Origin: an uncultured Pseudomonadota bacterium | GTDB taxonomy: Bacteria; Myxococcota_A; Polyangia; HGW-17 | Length of the DNA: 14,402 nucleotides | Assembly: GCA_938004375.1 (NCBI GenBank) | Contig: CALKWH010000244.1 | Span: 1-14,402, forward strand | Direction: 5' to 3' | Shown here: one piece after another, positions 14,357 through 14,402 of the stretch | Layout of the letters: each line of letters opens with the position of its first letter | Numbering within the stretch: the stretch's first letter is position 1 | Made by a program: the position numbers and the translations under genes | The notes under the pieces: generated by a model | The model's input: only the letters and a program-made list of their open reading frames with translations | Told to the model about the DNA's origin: nothing | Database searches by the model: none

Positions 14357-14402
14357 AGATCGGAAGAGCGTCGTGTAGGGAAAGAGTGTAGATCTCGGTG
14401 GT
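14357..14402 (-). other. Illumina adapter sequence (non-biological)
   Basis: Bases 14357-14402 start AGATCGGAAGAGCGTCG and are the exact reverse complement of the same universal adapter found at bases 1-49. The biological insert ends at 14356. Confidence 0.98.

Overview
The window is a high-GC stretch that is almost entirely protein-coding. It most likely comes from a member of the Myxococcota or a related deltaproteobacterial lineage. That placement is an inference from gene content: Hanks-type kinases with long Pro-rich linkers and PEGA-like tails, an N-terminal Cys motif on one kinase, exported proteins built from CGDG...CDG cysteine repeats, and an RCC1-repeat lipoprotein. Both ends are Illumina adapter sequence (1-49 and 14357-14402, the same adapter in inverted orientation). 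The real insert is therefore about 50-14356, and both outermost genes are cut at their 5' ends.

Plus-strand block (50-4858): a truncated gene for a probable (alpha/alpha)-barrel, sugar-enzyme-like protein overlaps by ATGA a membrane-anchored kinase-like protein that has lost its catalytic Asp. A canonical, predicted active membrane Ser/Thr kinase follows 22 bp later. Minus-strand block (14356-5265, read right to left): a truncated NAD-dependent sugar epimerase; an AT-rich gap with a plausible promoter; then a closely packed run of six genes. These are a second degenerate kinase with a very long repeat-rich linker, an exported TPR protein, a cysteine-repeat/RCC1 propeller lipoprotein, a GAF-like/GGDEF diguanylate cyclase, a YciB/IspZ-like membrane protein (GTGA overlap with the cyclase), and a cysteine-repeat lipoprotein. 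Gaps between these six genes run from a 14 bp overlap to 47 bp, so they look like one transcription unit.

The two blocks converge on a 406 bp intergenic region (4859-5264). It holds two GC-rich hairpins, a 58 bp direct repeat in two copies, and hexamer-based simple repeats that form a 24 bp inverted repeat. It is strikingly AT-rich compared with its surroundings.

Taken together, the window reads as an envelope-associated signalling locus. One active kinase sits near two predicted pseudokinases, each with a single transmembrane helix and an extracytoplasmic tail. The same locus encodes a soluble c-di-GMP synthase and two secreted Cys-rich surface proteins that share a repeat module. The combination is the most interesting aspect of the window. 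That these genes act together is inferred from their arrangement and is not shown by the sequence.
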